Notes: generated by a model from the letters alone, not told the origin. A stretch of DNA of 64,000 nucleotides from JASLDZ01 sp038226305 (GCA_038226305.1 JBBRQN010000015.1:1-64000), one strand, 5' to 3'; positions 42,978 through 51,733 are shown, counted from the first letter of the stretch. Numbers and translations are program-made.

Positions 42978-44261
42978 CTGGACCACTTCAACTACGAGGC
43001 GGTCGGAGATGGCCCCCGCTCGCTTGCGTGCGAGGGCGTAGACCTGTCGTCGGTGGCGGATGCGGTGGGCACGCCCGTCTACGTCTACTCGTCCGCGACA
43101 CTCCTGCAGCATCTGGACGTGTTCCGCAGCGCCTTCGCCCCCCGCCGGCCGCTGATCGCCTATGCGGTGAAGGCCAACGGCAACCTCTCGGTGCTGCGCA
43201 CCCTGGCGAAGGCCGGGGCCGGGGCCGACACGGTTTCGGAGGGCGAGATCCGACGCGCGCTGGCCGCAGGCGTGCCGCCGGAGCGCATCGTCTTCTCCGG
43301 CGTGGGCAAGACCCGCGAGGAGCTAGCCTTCGCGATCAACACCGGCGTCTCCGAGATCAACGTGGAGAGCGAGCCCGAGCTGGACGTTCTGGCGGAGGTG
43401 GCGACGAGCCTCGGCGCCTGCCCCAGGATCGCCTTCCGCGTGAACCCCGACGTGGGGGCGGGTGGCCACGCCAAGATCACCACCGGCCAGGGCGACTCCA
43501 AGTTCGGCGTGTCGCTCTCCGAAGCCGAGCGGCTCTACGCCAAGGCCTCCGCCCTGCCCTGCGTGGAGCCTGTGGGCGTGGCCTGCCACATCGGCAGCCA
43601 GATCACCTCTCTGGAGCCCCTTGAGGCCGCCGTGCGGGTGATGCGCGCGCTGGTGGAGCGGCTGCGGGCGCAGGGCCTCAGCGTGAAGCGCCTCGACCTC
43701 GGCGGCGGGCTCGGCGTGCCCTATTTCGACGGAACGCGGGAGCCGCCCGAGCCCCGGGCGCTGGGCGAAATGGTGGTGCGGGTGCTGGAGGGGCTCGACA
43801 TCGAGCTGGCCTTCGAGCCCGGCCGCGTGATCGCCGCCAACGCCGGGGTGCTGGTCTCCACGGTGCTGCATGTCCACGAGCGGCCGGAGGGTCGGCGGTT
43901 CCTGGTGCTGGACGCGGGCATGAACGACCTGATCCGCCCCGCCATGTACGACGCCTTCCACGCCATCGCCCCGGTGAGCGAACCCGCCGTCGACGCGGAG
44001 CGGGTGGACTACGACGTGGTGGGCCCCGTGTGCGAGACTGGCGACACCTTCGCCCGTGACCGGCAGTTGGCCGTGCTGAAGGCGGGCGACCGGGTGGCCT
44101 TCCTCACCGCCGGTGCCTACGGCGCGGCCATGTCGAGCGAGTACAATTCGCGGCCGCTGATCCCCGAAGTGCTGGTGAACGGCGACCGCTTCGCCGTGGT
44201 GCGCCCCCGCCCCAGCTACGAAGACATGCTGGCTCGCGAGCCCTTGGCCGACTGGCTCTGA
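42978..44261 (+). CDS. lysA: Diaminopimelate decarboxylase, probable CTG start
   Basis: About 427 aa if started at CTG 42978. It decarboxylates meso-diaminopimelate to lysine with PLP. The PLP lysine is in YAVKANGN. HIGSQI, LDLGGGLGVPY, FEPGR, CETGD and AYGAAMSSEYN are all in place. The first ATG/GTG/TTG is GTG 43053, but that removes the conserved segment DHFNY...EGVDLSSVADAVGTP, which is encoded just upstream in frame. The only start-like codons ahead of DHFNY are CTG 42978 and ACG 42975. So either a CTG start is used, 13 bases after lptM, or the protein is made shorter. Confidence 0.9.
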   Translation: MDHFNYEAVGDGPRSLACEGVDLSSVADAVGTPVYVYSSATLLQHLDVFRSAFAPRRPLIAYAVKANGNLSVLRTLAKAGAGADTVSEGEIRRALAAGVPPERIVFSGVGKTREELAFAINTGVSEINVESEPELDVLAEVATSLGACPRIAFRVNPDVGAGGHAKITTGQGDSKFGVSLSEAERLYAKASALPCVEPVGVACHIGSQITSLEPLEAAVRVMRALVERLRAQGLSVKRLDLGGGLGVPYFDGTREPPEPRALGEMVVRVLEGLDIELAFEPGRVIAANAGVLVSTVLHVHERPEGRRFLVLDAGMNDLIRPAMYDAFHAIAPVSEPAVDAERVDYDVVGPVCETGDTFARDRQLAVLKAGDRVAFLTAGAYGAAMSSEYNSRPLIPEVLVNGDRFAVVRPRPSYEDMLAREPLADWL

Positions 44262-44890
44262 CACCCGCCGCCACCAAGATCGAAGCCTTCATCCTGGCCA
44301 ACCTGCCGCTCGCTTCCGTGCCCGGCCGCCCGGACATCCACCTGCACCTCGCCCACCCTGGCAGCGGCCTGCATCGGCTGGGCGACGGCGGACTCGACAC
44401 GCCCTACTGGGCCTATGTGTGGGGCGGAGGGCTGGCGCTGGCCGCGCACCTCCCCGCCTCGCCGCAGACCGTCGCCGGGCGGCGTGTGCTCGATCTCGGC
44501 GCGGGCTCCGGCCTCGTGGGGATAGCGGCGGTGAAAGCCGGGGCGGCGCAGGTGCTCGCTTCGGAAACCGATCCGCACGGCCGCATCGCCCTGCCCCTGA
44601 ACGCCCTGGCCAACGGCGTGCGGATCACGCTCCTTCAGGGCGACCTTCTCGATGGCGAGCCGCCTGAGGTCGACCTGATCCTCGTGGGCGACCTGTTCTA
44701 TGCGCCGGACCTCGCGGCGCGGGTCACGGCCTTCCTTGACCGGGCTCTGACGCAGGGCATCGAGGTGCTGGTGGGAGACCCCGGCCGCACCGACCTTCCG
44801 CGCCCGCGACTACTGACTTTGGCGGAATACCCCGTGACCGACTTCGGCGGATCGCCTGCGACGGGCATCGTGGCCCGGCTGACACGCTAG
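44258..44890 (+). CDS. etfBKMT: ETF-beta lysine methyltransferase-like protein, probable CTG start
   Basis: About 210 aa from CTG 44258, which would overlap the lysA stop as CTGA. Family marks are AFILANLPL and IHLHLAHP at the N-terminus, DTPYWAYVWGGGLALA, VLDLGAGSGLVGIAA (SAM motif I), GDLFYAPDLA and VGDPGRTDLP. These match the METTL20/ETFB-KMT family, which methylates lysines by the recognition loop of ETF-beta. GTG 44318 is the first conventional start but would delete AFILANLPL. The substrate gene etfB is 3.6 kb downstream. An L11-type methyltransferase is a less likely alternative. Confidence 0.82.
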   Translation: MTPAATKIEAFILANLPLASVPGRPDIHLHLAHPGSGLHRLGDGGLDTPYWAYVWGGGLALAAHLPASPQTVAGRRVLDLGAGSGLVGIAAVKAGAAQVLASETDPHGRIALPLNALANGVRITLLQGDLLDGEPPEVDLILVGDLFYAPDLAARVTAFLDRALTQGIEVLVGDPGRTDLPRPRLLTLAEYPVTDFGGSPATGIVARLTR

Positions 44891-44921
44891 CGACCACCCA
44901 ACCACGCAGCGCTGGCAGGGC

Positions 44922-44940
44922 CCGAAATAAGGCGTTTCGG
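44922..44940. terminator. hairpin after the lysA-methyltransferase unit
   Basis: A 6-bp stem (CCGAAA / TTTCGG, 7-base loop) about 30 bases past the stop at 44890. No T-run; weak candidate. Confidence 0.35.
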
Positions 44941-45014
44941 CCATATTGTCGCAACCGGCACGCTACGAATTTAGTGTCGAGTTTGTGACAGTTATCCCCC
45001 CGTCGGAGTGTGTA

Positions 45015-48000
45015 ATGTCGTTCTCCAAGAGGCTTTTGCTCGTCACAAGTATGATGACGAGTTTCGCATCGATTGCAGCGGCCCAGACCGCGGCACAGCC
45101 CACGCCCGCTCCCCCTCCCGCTCCGGTGAATGACGTGGAGGGGGTCGTCGTCACGGGGTCGCGGATTTCCCGGCCCAACCTCGACCAGCCGACGCCGGTG
45201 GCCACCCTGTCGTCGCAGACGATCCAGAACGCGGGCACGGGCAACCTGGGCGACATCATCGCCCTTCTTCCCGAAGTTGGCTTCACCGGGACGGTGCGAT
45301 CCAACTCGAACAATTTCGGCAACGGTGCCGGGTTGAACCTCATCAACCTGCGCGACCTGGGCCTCAGCCGCACCCTTGTCCTGGTGGATGGCCAGCGGCA
45401 CGTGGCCGGCGACATCAGCACCAACGCGGTGGACGTGAACTCCATCCCCACCGCCCTCGTGGACCGCGTGGAAGTGGTCACGGGCGGTGCCTCGGCGATC
45501 TATGGATCAGACGCCGTGACGGGCGTGGTCAACATCATTCTCAAGAAGAACTTCGAAGGCGTCGAAGCGCAGGCCACCATTGGCGGCTACGACAACGGCT
45601 TCGGTTCGAACTACAATGTCTACGGAACCGTTGGGCACAACTTCCTGCTCGGCGACCACAAGCTCAACGTCACGGCTACCGCGTTCTGGACCAAGCAGGC
45701 TGGCATCAACGCCAGCGACGTGCCGACGGCACACAACTACGGCACCATCGCCAATCCGAACGATCTGAAGCCAGGCGCGTTCGACCCGACCTACTACACA
45801 AGCGGTGCGCCGATCACGAACGACGGCATCCCCGATCGCCTCTATCGGCAGAACATCGGGTCCGATGTCGTGAGCCGTGGTGGCTCCCTGATCGACTACG
45901 TCTCCTTGGCGACAACGGGCGTGCTCAAGCCGGTCCTGCAATTCAACGCAGCGGGACAGCCGATCACACCTGTGACCCGGACGGGCTACAACAGCTCGGC
46001 CTTTGCCCAACTCCCCGCCAACTGCGGCGTCGCCTGCTACTTCACCGAAGACTACGAACAGCTGCAGACACCACTCACCACCAAAGGTGCCGACTTTACC
46101 GCCCACTACGAGCAGAACCCGCATCTGCGGTTCTCGTTCGACGCGAAATACGCACAGTCCGACGCGGTGAACACAGTGCAGCCGTCGTATTCCTTCGGCG
46201 ACTACCAGTTGCAAGACGACAATGCCTTTATCACGCCCGCGATCGTGGCGGGTCTCGCCGCCAACCGCGCCGCAGCCGCGGCTTTGGTGGGGGCCGATAA
46301 TGCCTCGGCGCTCAACCCCCTGATCGGCAAGTTCATCAACTCGGGCCGCACGGAAGACGTGAAGCGCCAGACTTTCCGCCTGGTGGCGGGGGTCAGTGGC
46401 GACTTCGACGTGAAGATCGCGCGGGTCGACTGGTCCGGTGGTCTGAACTATGGCGAGACCGACACCCGGTTCGACAACAAGAGCCAGGTCATCACCCAGA
46501 ATCTGGCAGCCGCGCTGGATTCAGTCATCGACCCTGCAACGGGCCAAGCCGCCTGCCGCATCAACGTGCCTTCCGCAGCTGCCGCAGGACTCCCCTACGG
46601 CGAGACACCGATCAATGCCGCAGCCTGCGTTCCCTACAATCCGTTCGGCACCAACACCAATGCAGCCGCCCAGAACTACATCTCAGGCAACTTCGTCGCG
46701 CGCGACAAGCTCACCCAACAGGTAGCGACGATCGGCGGAAGCACGGATACCCACCGTTTCTTCAACCTGCAGGGCGGCCCACTGGCCTTTGCCGCCGGGG
46801 GTGAATACCGGATGGAGCGGACGCGGGAGACCAACGATCCGTTCGTAATCGCAGGCAATACCGAAAGCCTCGCGTCGAATTCGGCAGGCGGCTTCAACGT
46901 CTACGAGGGTTATATCGAAGCCGAAGCGCCGATATTCAAGCATTACAAGCCGGGGCTGGAAGAGCTGACGATAAACGCAGCCTATCGGGGATCTTACTAT
47001 AGCACCGTTGGCCACACTGACGCCTACAAGTTCGGACTGGTCTATGCTCCGGTGCGCGATATCAAATTCCGGACGACATATTCGCGAGCCGTGCGCGCTC
47101 CGAACATAACAGAGGCCTTCCTGCCACCCAGCGGCGGCTTCTTTAACGTAAGCGATCCTTGCGATGCGACCAACGTGGGCGCCAACATCAACTATGCGAA
47201 GAACTGCGCCGCCTCTGGGCTTCCGGCAAACTTCACGTCCAGTACGAACGCCTCGATCACCGGTCTGACATCAGGTAATTCTAGTCTCGATCCCGAAAAG
47301 TCAATCAGCTACACGGGTGGCTTCATAATCCAGCCTCACTGGGTACCACGCCTGCAAATTACGCTCGATTACTATGCGATTAAGATCAAGAACGCGATCA
47401 CCAACGTTTCTGCGCAAGATATCATTAATAATTGCTACAGCGGGGCCTCACTTGACCCTCAATATTGTAGCTTGTTCACCCGTGGTTCAGACCAGAATAT
47501 CAATTTCGTACAGACGACCTACGTCAACGCCTCCAAGCTCGAAACCGACGGCATCGACCTCACGGCCAGTTACTCGGTCGGCGTGGGCGGTCTGACCAGC
47601 CGCTGGTCCTACACCAAGGCGCTGGACGGCCGCCTGGCTGTGGACCTCACCGCCAACTACCTGATCCACCTCCGTAACTTCCCGTTCCAGAGCATCCCGG
47701 GCCAGGTCCACATCCTGGAAGGCACCGAGGTCGATCCCAAGCTGAAGGCGCTGCTGGCGTTCACCTATTCGCAGGGCGGCGTTCAGGTGTCGTGGCAGAC
47801 GCGGTACCTTGGCCGCACTACCAACTTCAGCCGCGACGCCACCGCGTCGGATCACTCCGAGTCGACCGACATCCCCTTCAACAAGGCGGAGTTCGTGCAC
47901 AACCTTGTGGTTCGCTACGACCTGCCGCAGCGTTGGCTGCGGGGTGGCCAGCTGTTCGCGGGCGTCAACAACATCACCGGCGAGCAGCCCCCGGGCTACC

Positions 48001-48074
48001 TTCTCGGCACACTGAACGACGTGGGCTACGATCTTGGTCGCTACATTTTCGGCGGGCTCAAGATCCGACTCTGA
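45015..48074 (+). CDS. TonB-dependent outer-membrane receptor
   Basis: Predicted 1019 aa. Signal peptide (ends AAAQ), Pro/Ala spacer, TonB box-like VEGVVVTGSRI, plug domain with LRDLGLSRTLVLVDGQRH and VTGGASAIYGSDAVTGVVNIILKK, then a barrel ending in DVGYDLGRYIFGGLKIRL with an aromatic C-terminal strand. GGAG precedes the ATG at 45015. The ligand is unknown. Base composition is not uniform: roughly 46.85-47.52 kb is clearly AT-richer, with codons such as AAT, ATT and TAT, then returns abruptly to the genome average. That suggests a swapped barrel segment. Confidence 0.93.
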   Translation: MSFSKRLLLVTSMMTSFASIAAAQTAAQPTPAPPPAPVNDVEGVVVTGSRISRPNLDQPTPVATLSSQTIQNAGTGNLGDIIALLPEVGFTGTVRSNSNNFGNGAGLNLINLRDLGLSRTLVLVDGQRHVAGDISTNAVDVNSIPTALVDRVEVVTGGASAIYGSDAVTGVVNIILKKNFEGVEAQATIGGYDNGFGSNYNVYGTVGHNFLLGDHKLNVTATAFWTKQAGINASDVPTAHNYGTIANPNDLKPGAFDPTYYTSGAPITNDGIPDRLYRQNIGSDVVSRGGSLIDYVSLATTGVLKPVLQFNAAGQPITPVTRTGYNSSAFAQLPANCGVACYFTEDYEQLQTPLTTKGADFTAHYEQNPHLRFSFDAKYAQSDAVNTVQPSYSFGDYQLQDDNAFITPAIVAGLAANRAAAAALVGADNASALNPLIGKFINSGRTEDVKRQTFRLVAGVSGDFDVKIARVDWSGGLNYGETDTRFDNKSQVITQNLAAALDSVIDPATGQAACRINVPSAAAAGLPYGETPINAAACVPYNPFGTNTNAAAQNYISGNFVARDKLTQQVATIGGSTDTHRFFNLQGGPLAFAAGGEYRMERTRETNDPFVIAGNTESLASNSAGGFNVYEGYIEAEAPIFKHYKPGLEELTINAAYRGSYYSTVGHTDAYKFGLVYAPVRDIKFRTTYSRAVRAPNITEAFLPPSGGFFNVSDPCDATNVGANINYAKNCAASGLPANFTSSTNASITGLTSGNSSLDPEKSISYTGGFIIQPHWVPRLQITLDYYAIKIKNAITNVSAQDIINNCYSGASLDPQYCSLFTRGSDQNINFVQTTYVNASKLETDGIDLTASYSVGVGGLTSRWSYTKALDGRLAVDLTANYLIHLRNFPFQSIPGQVHILEGTEVDPKLKALLAFTYSQGGVQVSWQTRYLGRTTNFSRDATASDHSESTDIPFNKAEFVHNLVVRYDLPQRWLRGGQLFAGVNNITGEQPPGYLLGTLNDVGYDLGRYIFGGLKIRL

Positions 48075-48079
48075 ACACA

Positions 48080-48115
48080 GCGAGGGAGGTGATCCTCAAA
48101 GATCGCCTCCCTCGC
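48080..48115. terminator. strong bidirectional hairpin after the TonB receptor
   Basis: A 15-bp stem (GCGAGGGAGGTGATC / GATCGCCTCCCTCGC, one G-T pair, 6-base loop) sits 6 bases after the receptor stop and 22 bases from the end of the convergent small gene. Confidence 0.65.
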
Positions 48116-48137
48116 AGCCACTTAGAAAGTTAGGGTC

Positions 48138-48359
48138 TCAAGGCGCGGGCTGGGCCCCGGCGGGGAGCGGGCGGCCGGTGAAGCGGGTGATCGAGACGGG
48201 CGTGGCGCAGGTGCGCGTGTCCTTGTCCCACCAGTGCCGGGCGATGATGCACTTGTTGTACGGCTGCACGTAGAAGATCTGGTAGCCCCACGAGGCCGCT
48301 GCCCCGAGCACGAACAGACCCAGGAAGATGTAGCGCAAGCGAAGGAGAAGCCGGTCCAT
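48138..48359 (-). CDS. Small membrane protein, hypothetical
   Basis: Predicted 73 aa. A basic start (MDRLLLRLRY) and one membrane helix (about 10-27) precede a soluble tail with two cysteines (NKCIIARHWWDKDTRTC) that could be disulfide-bonded in the periplasm. No family recognised. The ATG at 48359 starts right at the helix. It is divergent from etfB across about 125 bases. Confidence 0.65.
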   Translation of the reverse strand: MDRLLLRLRYIFLGLFVLGAAASWGYQIFYVQPYNKCIIARHWWDKDTRTCATPVSITRFTGRPLPAGAQPAP

Positions 48360-48484
48360 GCGCGATGTATGGCGACGCCCTTCCGCAACGGCAAGGCCGG
48401 GGCACCCGGAAGCCCACACTTGACGCCGCCCCCGGTTCCCCGTTTGACAGCGCTCAAAGCCATAAGAGTCCATACGGTGAGGCG

Positions 48485-49234
48485 ATGAAGGTTCTTGTCC
48501 CGGTCAAGCGTGTGATCGACTACAACGTGAAGGCGCGGGTGAAACCCGACCAGACCGGCGTCGACCTCGCCAACGTGAAAATGAGCATGAACCCCTTCGA
48601 CGAGATCGCCGTCGAAGAGGCCGTTCGCCTCAAGGAAAAGGGCATCGCCACCGAGATCGTGGCCGTCTCCATCGGTCCGCAGCAGGCGCAGGAAACCATC
48701 CGCACTGCGCTGGCCATGGGCGCCGACCGGGGCATCCTGATCGTGTGCGACACCGACCCCGAGCCCCTGGCCATCGCCAAGCTCCTCAAGGCGGTGGCGG
48801 GCGAGGAAAGCCCCAACCTGATCCTGATGGGCAAGCAGGCCATCGACGGCGACAACAACGCAACCGGCCAGATGCTGGCGGCCCTGTTGGACTGGCCGCA
48901 GGCGACCTTCGCCTCCAAGCTGGAAGTGTCGGGCGAGAGCGCCTCGGTCACCCGCGAGGTCGACGGCGGCCTGCAGGTGCTGGAGGTGTCGCTCCCGGCC
49001 GTGGTCACCGCCGACCTGCGCCTGAACGAGCCGCGCTATGCATCCTTGCCCAACATCATGAAGGCCAAGAAGAAGCCGATCGATATGAAGACGGCGGCTG
49101 ACTACGGCGTCGATGTCGCGGCGAAGCTGAAGGTTCTCAAGGTCACCGAGCCGCCCAAGCGCGGCGGCGGGATCAAGGTCGCCGACGTGGCCGACCTCGT
49201 GTCGAAGCTCAAGAACGAAGCGGGAGTGATCTGA
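48485..49234 (+). CDS. etfB: Electron transfer flavoprotein beta subunit
   Basis: Predicted 249 aa. It passes electrons from acyl-CoA dehydrogenases to ETF:ubiquinone oxidoreductase as a heterodimer with EtfA. The N-terminus MKVLVPVKRVIDYNVK and the AMP/FAD-side region are typical. The docking (recognition) loop reads LPNIMKAKKK at 188-197; by alignment to human ETFB, Lys193 and Lys196 correspond to the methylated Lys200 and Lys203. etfA follows after 2 bases. Confidence 0.97.
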   Translation: MKVLVPVKRVIDYNVKARVKPDQTGVDLANVKMSMNPFDEIAVEEAVRLKEKGIATEIVAVSIGPQQAQETIRTALAMGADRGILIVCDTDPEPLAIAKLLKAVAGEESPNLILMGKQAIDGDNNATGQMLAALLDWPQATFASKLEVSGESASVTREVDGGLQVLEVSLPAVVTADLRLNEPRYASLPNIMKAKKKPIDMKTAADYGVDVAAKLKVLKVTEPPKRGGGIKVADVADLVSKLKNEAGVI

Positions 49235-49236
49235 CC

Positions 49237-50175
49237 ATGGCCGTCCTCGTCATCGCCGACCACGACGGGTCGGTCCTCAACGAAACCACCCTGAAGACGC
49301 TCAGCGCCGCCCAGGCCATCGGTGGCGACATCGATGTTCTGGTCGTGGGCGACGACGCCTCCGCCGTGGCGCAGGCCGCCGCCAAGGTGGCGGGGGTGCG
49401 CAAGGTGCTCACCGCCTCTTCTCCCGCCCTGGGCAAGATGGTAGCTGAGGCCGTGGCCGACGCCGTGCTGCCCCTGGCGGGCGGCTATGACGTGATCCTC
49501 TCGCCCGCCACCTCGGCCGGGAAGAACTTCATCCCCCGCCTCGCCGCGCGGATGGACGTGTCGCCGATCATCGACATCATCGAGGTCGTCAGCGCCGACA
49601 CCTTCGTGCGCCCGATCTATGCCGGCAACGCTTTGGAGACCGTGCAGAGCACCGGCGGCAAGATCGTCGCCACCGTTCGCCCCACCGCCTTCAAGGCCGT
49701 GGCCGCAGACGGCGGCTCGGCCTCCGTGGAGGCCGCCGACGCGGGCCACGCCGACGGCCGCGAGGCGAAGTTCGTCTCGGAGGAGGTCGTGAAGTCCGAC
49801 CGACCGGAGCTGGGCGCCGCCAAGATCGTCGTCTCCGGTGGCCGGGCGATGGGTTCCGCCGAGGAGTTCCATCGCGTGATGGATCCCCTGGCCGACAAGC
49901 TGGGCGCCGCCGTGGGTGCCTCGCGAGCCGCGGTGGATGCGGGCTACGCCCCCAACGACTATCAGGTCGGCCAGACGGGCAAGGTGGTCGCCCCCGACCT
50001 CTACATCGCCATCGGCATCTCTGGCGCCATCCAGCACCTGGCCGGCATGAAGGACTCCAAGGTGATCGTCGCCATCAACAAGGACGCCGACGCCCCGATC
50101 TTCCAGATCGCCGACTATGGCCTGGTGGCCGACTACAAGACCGCCGTGCCGGAACTGATGACGGCTCTGGGCTAA
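49237..50175 (+). CDS. etfA: Electron transfer flavoprotein alpha subunit
   Basis: Predicted 312 aa. The C-terminal FAD domain shows GAAVGASRAAVDAG, YQVGQTGKVVAPDLYIA, GISGAIQHLAG and NKDADAPIF, all signatures. Together with EtfB it forms the soluble electron carrier for fatty-acid and, here, probably methylsuccinyl-CoA oxidation. Its stop overlaps the end of the convergent tetR-like gene by 4 bases. Confidence 0.97.
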   Translation: MAVLVIADHDGSVLNETTLKTLSAAQAIGGDIDVLVVGDDASAVAQAAAKVAGVRKVLTASSPALGKMVAEAVADAVLPLAGGYDVILSPATSAGKNFIPRLAARMDVSPIIDIIEVVSADTFVRPIYAGNALETVQSTGGKIVATVRPTAFKAVAADGGSASVEAADAGHADGREAKFVSEEVVKSDRPELGAAKIVVSGGRAMGSAEEFHRVMDPLADKLGAAVGASRAAVDAGYAPNDYQVGQTGKVVAPDLYIAIGISGAIQHLAGMKDSKVIVAINKDADAPIFQIADYGLVADYKTAVPELMTALG

Positions 50176-50747
50176 GCCTGGTCCCTGGGTGCGAGGGCGA
50201 GCCAGCGAAGCTCGCCCTCCGCCCGGCTCAAATGTTCGGCAAGCCTTGTCTCGGGCTGCGCCATCCAGCCGTCCAGCGCCCGGTTGAAGACCGCGGAGCC
50301 CACCTGTGCCGCGAGCACCGCCACGCCCGGCTCGACGCCGCGTCGCTGCAGAGCCGCCGCCAGGGCCTCGACCAGCCCGGCCGCCTTGGCGAGCATCCGT
50401 TCCTGCAGGGCGGGGGCCGAGGCGATGACCCTGTGCCGCGGTTCCGAGAAGGCGCGGTTGGCCTCGATCATCGCCTCCACCGCCCCATAGCCGCAGAGCA
50501 CGGCGCTGAGCGGGTCCACGTCCACCGGGGCTGCGGCGACGCCGGCGGCCAAAGTCTCGCGGAAAGCCTCCTCCCCGTCGAAGAGGACTTCGCGCTTGTC
50601 CTTGAAATGGCGGAAGAAGGTCCGCTCGGTGACGCCTGCCCGGGCCGCGATCTCAGCGGCGGTAGTGTCGTCGTAGCCGCGCTCCAGGAACAACTCCAGG
50701 GCGGCGCCCTGCAGTCGGCGGCGGGCGTCATCTCCACTGCGAGCCAT
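50172..50747 (-). CDS. TetR-family transcriptional regulator
   Basis: Predicted 191 aa. The N-terminal helix-turn-helix is clear (LFLERGYDDTTAAEIAARAGVTERTFFRHFKDK); the C-terminal ligand domain is unassigned. ATG 50747 is preferred; the frame is open to a TTG at 50786, but that would place the start inside the operator. It is divergent from an SDR gene, with a palindrome between them, so it most likely represses itself and the SDR. Confidence 0.92.
   Translation of the reverse strand: MARSGDDARRRLQGAALELFLERGYDDTTAAEIAARAGVTERTFFRHFKDKREVLFDGEEAFRETLAAGVAAAPVDVDPLSAVLCGYGAVEAMIEANRAFSEPRHRVIASAPALQERMLAKAAGLVEALAAALQRRGVEPGVAVLAAQVGSAVFNRALDGWMAQPETRLAEHLSRAEGELRWLALAPRDQA
50193..50219. terminator. 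hairpin at the etfA / tetR convergence
   Basis: A perfect 10-bp stem (GAGGGCGAGC / GCTCGCCCTC, 7-base loop) lies 18 bases after the etfA stop, inside the tetR C-terminal codons. It may end etfBA transcription. No T-run. Confidence 0.4.
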
Positions 50748-50767
50748 GGAATCGACGATAGACCTAT

Positions 50768-50810
50768 TGTCAGTGACTGTCGCCAAGCCTATATGTCAGT
50801 GACTGACATA
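50768..50810. promoter_or_regulatory. TetR operator: duplicated palindrome
   Basis: A 19-bp perfect palindrome, TATGTCAGT-G-ACTGACATA, spans 50792-50810. A second copy of its core, TGTCAGTGACTG, lies at 50768-50779, exactly 26 bases away. The pair sits between the tetR ATG (50747) and the SDR ATG (50823), as expected for a divergent TetR operator. Confidence 0.8.
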
Positions 50811-50822
50811 AGGACGGCACGC

Positions 50823-51722
50823 ATGCGCATATTCCTCACCGGCGCGACCGGCTTCATCGGCTCGCACCTCGTGCCGCAACTGCTGGGGGCCGGCCACCAC
50901 GTCCTGGGTTCGACCCGGTCCGAGCAGGGGGCAGACGCCCTGCGCCAAGCGGGGGCCGAGCCGTATCGCGCCGTATTGGAAGAGCCGGAGCACCTCGCCA
51001 AAGGCGCCGAGCGCGCGGACGCGGTGATCCACTGCGCTTTCGACCACGACTTCTCCCAGTTCGTGGCCAACTGCGAGAAGGATCAAGCGGCGCTGAAGGC
51101 CTTCGGCGAAGTGCTCAAGGGCTCGGATCGGCCCCTCGTCTTTACCTCGGGGGTCGGCATGGGTTCCCCCGGCCCCGGCCAGCTCGCCGTCGAGTCCATT
51201 CTGGACGTTGAGAACCCCAGCCCCCGCACCGGCTCGGAGATTTTGGCCACGAAGCTCGTGGAGGACGGGGTGCGGGTGATCACCATGCGGCTGCCGCAGG
51301 TTCACGACACGCTGAAGCAGGGGCTGATCTCGCCGCTGATCCTCCTCGCGAAAGCCAATGGGCGTTCCGCCTACATCGAGGACGGCGAGACGCGCTTCTC
51401 AGCCGCCCACGCCTCCGACGTGGCGGTGCTCTATCGCCTGGCGGTCGAGCAGGGGAAGGCGGGCGAGCGGTTCAATGCCGTGGACGAAGAGGGCGTGCGC
51501 AGCGTCGAGATCGCCACCGCCGTGGGCGAAGGCCTGGGCGTTCCCTTTGTGTCGCTGACCCGCGAGGAGGCGGCCGAACACTTCGGCTTCATGGGCATGT
51601 TCGCCTCCCTCGACCTGCCCGCCTCCAGCGCGTGGACGCGCGAGCGACTCGGCTGGACCCCCTCCGGTCCGGATCTTCTCACCGATCTTCGGAACATGGA
51701 CCACGGCACCGTGCTCGCATGA
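50823..51722 (+). CDS. Extended SDR / NAD-dependent epimerase-like protein
   Basis: Predicted 299 aa. FLTGATGFIGSHLV at the N-terminus binds NAD(P), and VIHCAFDHDF follows. The usual Y-x-x-x-K is not evident at its position; the region reads TGSEILATK, so activity may be atypical. Proteins of this kind are often found beside a TetR regulator and may be stress- or xenobiotic-induced. AAGGA precedes the ATG. It ends just before an intrinsic terminator. Confidence 0.88.
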   Translation: MRIFLTGATGFIGSHLVPQLLGAGHHVLGSTRSEQGADALRQAGAEPYRAVLEEPEHLAKGAERADAVIHCAFDHDFSQFVANCEKDQAALKAFGEVLKGSDRPLVFTSGVGMGSPGPGQLAVESILDVENPSPRTGSEILATKLVEDGVRVITMRLPQVHDTLKQGLISPLILLAKANGRSAYIEDGETRFSAAHASDVAVLYRLAVEQGKAGERFNAVDEEGVRSVEIATAVGEGLGVPFVSLTREEAAEHFGFMGMFASLDLPASSAWTRERLGWTPSGPDLLTDLRNMDHGTVLA

Positions 51723-51733
51723 ATTGATCCGCA

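Noticed and set aside
43053..44261. lysA starting at GTG 43053
   Set aside because: It removes the conserved LysA N-terminus encoded directly upstream; kept only as an alternative start.
44422..44427. Possible pseudogene call for the methyltransferase because the first ATG/GTG is late
   Set aside because: All family motifs are intact and in frame; only the start codon is unusual.
50747..50786. TetR start at TTG 50786
   Set aside because: It would put the start inside the operator pair and adds residues unlike the family; ATG 50747 fits the helix-turn-helix spacing.
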